Assembly (NCBI RefSeq): GCF_000756775.1
Contig: NZ_CCSF01000001.1
Location: 62,001 to 126,000, forward strand
Origin: Pseudomonas saudiphocaensis
GTDB taxonomy: Bacteria > Pseudomonadota > Gammaproteobacteria > Pseudomonadales > Pseudomonadaceae
Length of the DNA: 64,000 nt
Direction of reading: 5' to 3'
In this document: positions 61,086-64,000 of the stretch, in pieces
How the letters are laid out: every line of letters begins with the position of its first letter
Position numbering within the stretch: position 1 is the first letter of the stretch
The notes under the pieces: generated by a model
What the model saw: the letters and a program-made list of their open reading frames with translations, nothing else
What the model was told of the DNA's origin: nothing
Databases searched by the model: none
Position numbers and translations under genes: made by a program

Positions 61086-61099
61086 CCGTTTTAAAACGG
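61086..61099. repeat. 14-bp perfect palindrome downstream of the PLP enzyme
   Basis: CCGTTTTAAAACGG is an exact 14-bp palindrome in the non-coding gap between the permease and the PLP enzyme. Its role is unknown; it is AT-cored and could bind a dimeric regulator or form a small cruciform. Confidence 0.5.
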
Positions 61100-61129
61100 A
61101 TTTGGAATAGCTGTCGGGCCATTGATCGC

Positions 61130-62263
61130 CTACCCCGATTTCAAGCCATGAATGATCGATAATGTCTGCTCGATCACCTCGGTTGGGGTATAGAAGTGTG
61201 GTGAAAGGCGGATACCTCCACCGCGCTGCGCACAGACGATCTGCTCCGATTTAAGTCGTTCGAACAGAGCCTGATTGTCCCAGCCGTCGACGCTGAAGGT
61301 CAGAATGCCGGCGCGTCGCTGGGGCTCGGCCGGGCTCTTCAGTTCGACCCCTTGCATGGCCGATAGCTCGCCTTGCAAGTGATCGATCCGTGCGGACAGT
61401 CCCTGGGCGACCTTTTCCATGCCCACCTCTTCCAATAATGAAAGGCTCGCTTCCAGCGCCATGGCTGCGAGCATGTTCGGGCTGCCGCATTCGAAGCGAC
61501 GCGCGCTACGGGCCGGTTGCCAGTCTTCGCGGTCATAGTCGCCCGCGTGCTCCAGCATGTGCCAGCCGTACTCATGCAGTTTCAGCTGGGGGCGAAGATC
61601 GCTGCGGCAATAGAACACGCCTAGGCCCTCGGGGCCCAACAGCCATTTGTGCCCATCGCCCATGGCAAAGGCGCAACGGTTCTCACGCACATCGAAGGGC
61701 AGGGCACCGAGCTGCTGGATCGCATCAATGCACAGCAATACGCTGCGTTGCTCGCAGCCTTCGCCGAGTCGTGGCAGATCCAGACGCAGGCCGCTGGCGT
61801 ACTGCACGGCGCTGATGGACATCAGGCGTACCCGCGGCCCGCAGGCGGCCAGCAGCGCAGCTTCCGGATCGGCACCCTTGAGACTGACGCGTATCACCTC
61901 GACCCCCTGGGGTTGCAGAGCTTCCCATACCACCCGGTTTGACGGGAATTCCTCGTCGCTGATAACGATCTGGTCGCCAGCTCTCCAGTCCAGGCCGAAG
62001 GCTACGAACGACAGCGCTTCGGAGGTGTTCTTCACCAAGGCAATGTCGGCCGTGGTCGGTGCATTCAGCAGTCGGGCCAGTCGCCCGCGCAAACTGGTCT
62101 CGACTTTCAGCCACTGAGGATAGTCCCGGGCGCCAAGGGTCAAGTTCTCCTGGGCGAAGCGCGTAACGGCTTCGCTTGCACGACGTGGCCAAGGCGCGAC
62201 TGCAGCGTGATTTAGGTAACGAAGGCCTTCGATTTGAGGAAATTCGTCATTCAATGTTCTCAT
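61130..62263 (-). CDS. Class V aminotransferase-fold PLP enzyme of unknown substrate
   Basis: This 377-residue PLP enzyme has the class V fold. The Schiff-base lysine is Lys206 in AMGDGHKWLLGPEGLG. It resembles isopenicillin-N-epimerase/cysteine-lyase-like proteins rather than a cysteine desulfurase: the desulfurase cysteine loop (RxGxHC) is replaced by CAQRGGGIRLSPHFY. ATG 62263 with a GGAA site 9 bases upstream is chosen; an upstream extension of about 74 codons is rejected as out of family. It diverges from a TetR gene over a palindrome. Substrate unknown. Confidence 0.8.
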   Translation of the reverse strand: MRTLNDEFPQIEGLRYLNHAAVAPWPRRASEAVTRFAQENLTLGARDYPQWLKVETSLRGRLARLLNAPTTADIALVKNTSEALSFVAFGLDWRAGDQIVISDEEFPSNRVVWEALQPQGVEVIRVSLKGADPEAALLAACGPRVRLMSISAVQYASGLRLDLPRLGEGCEQRSVLLCIDAIQQLGALPFDVRENRCAFAMGDGHKWLLGPEGLGVFYCRSDLRPQLKLHEYGWHMLEHAGDYDREDWQPARSARRFECGSPNMLAAMALEASLSLLEEVGMEKVAQGLSARIDHLQGELSAMQGVELKSPAEPQRRAGILTFSVDGWDNQALFERLKSEQIVCAQRGGGIRLSPHFYTPTEVIEQTLSIIHGLKSG

Positions 62264-62293
62264 CGGTGTTGTTCCGTGCATTTTCTGACTGGA

Positions 62294-62313
62294 TAGGCAT
62301 AATGTTCTGCCTA
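62294..62313. promoter_or_regulatory. TAGGCA...TGCCTA palindrome in the divergent control region
   Basis: TAGGCA (62294-62299) and TGCCTA (62308-62313) are exact inverted arms eight bases apart, midway in the 73-bp gap between the PLP enzyme and the TetR gene. It is the natural candidate operator for the adjacent regulator and may control both genes. Confidence 0.5.
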
Positions 62314-62336
62314 GACTTTTGACGTTACACCCTCTT

Positions 62337-62957
62337 ATGCAAATTGAACCGCGCAAGGTCCGTGAATTCCGCCGCCGCGAGCAAGAGATTCTTGACATCG
62401 CCCTCCAGCTCTTTCTGGAGCAGGGCGAAGACAGCGTTACCGTCGAGATGATCGCCGACAAGGTCGGGATCGGCAAAGGCACCATCTACAAGCACTTCAA
62501 ATCCAAGGCCGAGATCTATCTGCGGCTGATGCTCGACTACGAGCGCGACCTCAACGAACTGCTGCATTCGCCGAGCCTGGACCAGGACAAGGAAGCGTTG
62601 TCGCGCGCCTACTTCGAGTTTCGCATGGGCGATCCGCAGCGCTATCGGCTGTTCGATCGCCTTGAGGAAAAGGTGGTCAAGGGTAATCAGGAGCCCGAGA
62701 TGATCGGGGAACTGCACCGTATCCGTGCCTCGAACTTCGAGCACCTGACCCAGCTGATCAAGGGGCGAATCGCCGAAGGCAAACTGGAAGACGTGCCGCC
62801 CTACTTCCATTACTGCGCTGCCTGGGCGCTGGTGCATGGGGCCGTAGCGCTGTACCACTCGCCGTTCTGGAGCAATGTGCTGGAGGATCAGGAAGGCTTC
62901 TTCCAGTTCCTGATGGATATAGGCGTGCGGATGGGCAACAAGCGCAAGCGCGACTAG
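62337..62957 (+). CDS. TetR-family transcriptional regulator
   Basis: This 206-residue protein has the TetR helix-turn-helix at about 15-62 (EQEILDIALQLFLEQG; VGIGKGTIYKHFKSKAEIYL). The C-terminal ligand domain has several aromatic and Tyr residues. It diverges from the PLP enzyme gene, which is a likely target. I recall a TetR gene (PA2957) at this position in PAO1. No ribosome site precedes ATG 62337, and a TTG six codons earlier is an alternative. Confidence 0.88.
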   Translation: MQIEPRKVREFRRREQEILDIALQLFLEQGEDSVTVEMIADKVGIGKGTIYKHFKSKAEIYLRLMLDYERDLNELLHSPSLDQDKEALSRAYFEFRMGDPQRYRLFDRLEEKVVKGNQEPEMIGELHRIRASNFEHLTQLIKGRIAEGKLEDVPPYFHYCAAWALVHGAVALYHSPFWSNVLEDQEGFFQFLMDIGVRMGNKRKRD

Positions 62958-63041
62958 CGGGCTGACAGAGCCAGATGGCGCGGTTGCTGCATTGCCCGGG
63001 CCTGTCGTCGGAATTCCGACGTCTCTACAGGAGGCGGTGAC

Positions 63042-63644
63042 ATGCGATTGTTGGGCGTTGTACTGGCGATGCTGGTGCTAAGTGGCTGTATGAAAATCAG
63101 CGACATGGCCGAGGGCACGCGTTATCACCTGCGCGACGCGGGCATTCTTGATCACAGTGAAACGCGCCGTTCAGCCTCATGGCGGTTGCAGCCCGATTCT
63201 TTCATCTATATTGCCCAGGGCCACTTCGTCCCGCCGGGGGATGCCTACCCGCGGCCAAACGTGGTCGCCGAGGAAGCTTTCAAGGGCTTCGTCGAATATT
63301 TTCCTATGGTCCGCCGTTCAGCCCAGCCGCTCGGGCTTGAAGAGGCGATGGCACAGGCGACCGCCGTCGGTGCCCACTATCTGCTGTACATGCGCTTTGC
63401 CGCAGCGGACGATCGCATTGGCAGCTTCGATGAACTGAATGACCAGCGTGCCCTGGATCGCCTGGGCGTGGATAGCAGCGTGGTGCAGCTGATGCTGGTC
63501 GAGACGGGCACCCGCTATCTGGTGGACACGGCTCGGATCCGCAGCCGAGGCGGGGTGTTGGGCTTGTACGATAATCAGCCTGAAGAGTTGCTAGGGCCGC
63601 CGCTGCGCGACTATGCACGGCGTTTGCTGGGTACTGCACGCTGA
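63042..63644 (+). CDS. DUF4823-domain lipoprotein
   Basis: This 200-residue protein has a signal peptide ending in the lipobox LSGC (Cys16) and a domain recognisable as DUF4823: TRYHLRDAGILDHSETRRS near 27-45 and VGAHYLLYMRF near 120. The role of the family is unknown; it is probably an outer-membrane lipoprotein. GGAGG lies about 6 bases before ATG 63042. A DUF1285 gene follows after 9 bp. Confidence 0.83.
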   Translation: MRLLGVVLAMLVLSGCMKISDMAEGTRYHLRDAGILDHSETRRSASWRLQPDSFIYIAQGHFVPPGDAYPRPNVVAEEAFKGFVEYFPMVRRSAQPLGLEEAMAQATAVGAHYLLYMRFAAADDRIGSFDELNDQRALDRLGVDSSVVQLMLVETGTRYLVDTARIRSRGGVLGLYDNQPEELLGPPLRDYARRLLGTAR

Positions 63645-63653
63645 GGACTTCCA

Positions 63654-64000
63654 ATGACAGATTCGGACAAAGCTGCAAACCTGCTGGGGCAGATTCCCAA
63701 AAGCGGTAAAAAGGGACCAGCCCCGGTGCACTTGTGGAACCCGCCATTCTGCGGCGATCTGGACATGCGCATCGCCCGCGATGGGCGCTGGTATTACATG
63801 GGTACGCCCATTGGCCGGCCGGCCATGGTGCAGCTGTTTTCAAGCGTGATACGCCGTGATGGCGACGATTATTTCCTGGTGACGCCCGTCGAGAAGGTCG
63901 GTATTCAGGTCGAGGATGCCCCCTTTGTGGCGGTTCGACTGGAAGTCGAGGGGCAGGGCGAGGGGCAGCTGCTGCGCTTTGTGACCAACGTCGAGGACGA
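63654..64000 (+). CDS. DUF1285-domain protein (3' end outside window)
   Basis: The gene is cut by the right edge after 115 complete codons. The visible part has [29 protein letters not shown], the N-terminal signature of DUF1285 proteins, and [12 protein letters not shown]. The family is about 180-200 residues, so roughly the last third is missing. Function unknown. It lies 9 bp after the DUF4823 gene, so they may be co-transcribed. Confidence 0.85.
   Translation, partial: MTDSDKAANLLGQIPKSGKKGPAPVHLWNPPFCGDLDMRIARDGRWYYMGTPIGRPAMVQLFSSVIRRDGDDYFLVTPVEKVGIQVEDAPFVAVRLEVEGQGEGQLLRFVTNVED

Noticed and set aside
61130-62263. Cysteine desulfurase annotation for the class V enzyme
   Set aside because: The catalytic cysteine loop of desulfurases is missing, so the broader class V PLP call is kept.

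Overview
The window is a 64 kb stretch of a GC-rich gammaproteobacterial chromosome, almost certainly Pseudomonas in the broad sense (P. stutzeri/P. aeruginosa relatives). The evidence is protein-level similarity recalled from memory (Dgt, MurB, Tmk, PlsX, FabD, RpmF, PilZ) and gene order. The segment from the nqr operon to the right edge follows the order I remember for P. aeruginosa PAO1 around PA2999 down to PA2955. The csdA-dapD-arsC-like block resembles PA3667-PA3664. No database search was possible. I saw no rRNA, tRNA, CRISPR array, prophage, intact insertion sequence or plasmid gene.

Left part, about 1-20.5 kb, is the more variable region. It holds the 3' end of dgt, a TetR-controlled RND efflux pair, a PhzF-family enzyme, a very large bifunctional penicillin-binding protein, a MocR-type regulator, ccoG with a small unknown gene in front, an LrgA/LrgB-type pair, a fluoroacetate-dehalogenase-like hydrolase, a pirin and a WrbA quinone reductase. 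On the minus strand follow csdE-csdA (sulfur mobilisation), dapD (lysine and peptidoglycan precursor), an ArsC/Spx-like reductase and a small thioredoxin.

Middle, about 20.5-29.3 kb, is a respiratory block: nqrABCDEF encoding the NADH:quinone reductase, followed in the same direction by apbE (adds the covalent FMNs), nqrM (maturation) and the soluble transhydrogenase sthA. Then come a glycerophosphodiesterase, a small exported protein and a PilZ-domain protein on the minus strand. Next is the lolC-lolD-lolE lipoprotein release system, DUF2062, comEC, and a tightly overlapping envelope operon: exbB-exbD-lpxK-Trm112-kdsB-LMW phosphatase-murB. It ends at a strong bidirectional terminator facing rne.

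Right part, about 42-64 kb: rne (minus) has a predicted leader of about 490 nt and diverges from rluC-HAD-S49 peptidase. Maf/YceF is followed by yceD-rpmF-plsX-fabD-fabG-acpP-fabF-pabC-mltG-tmk-holB-pilZ-tatD, the classic fatty-acid synthesis and cell-cycle supercluster. Then come an AroP-like permease, an uncharacterised PLP enzyme divergent from a TetR regulator, a DUF4823 lipoprotein and the start of a DUF1285 gene.

The window is mostly conserved housekeeping DNA and I found no convincing undescribed multi-gene system. The observations I rate highest are regulatory: a consensus promoter placing the yceD start codon only about 3 nt from the predicted transcription start, the long rne leader, palindromic operators at two TetR loci, a perfect leader hairpin before the AroP-like gene, and the complete fluoroacetate-dehalogenase catalytic set in an otherwise anonymous hydrolase.
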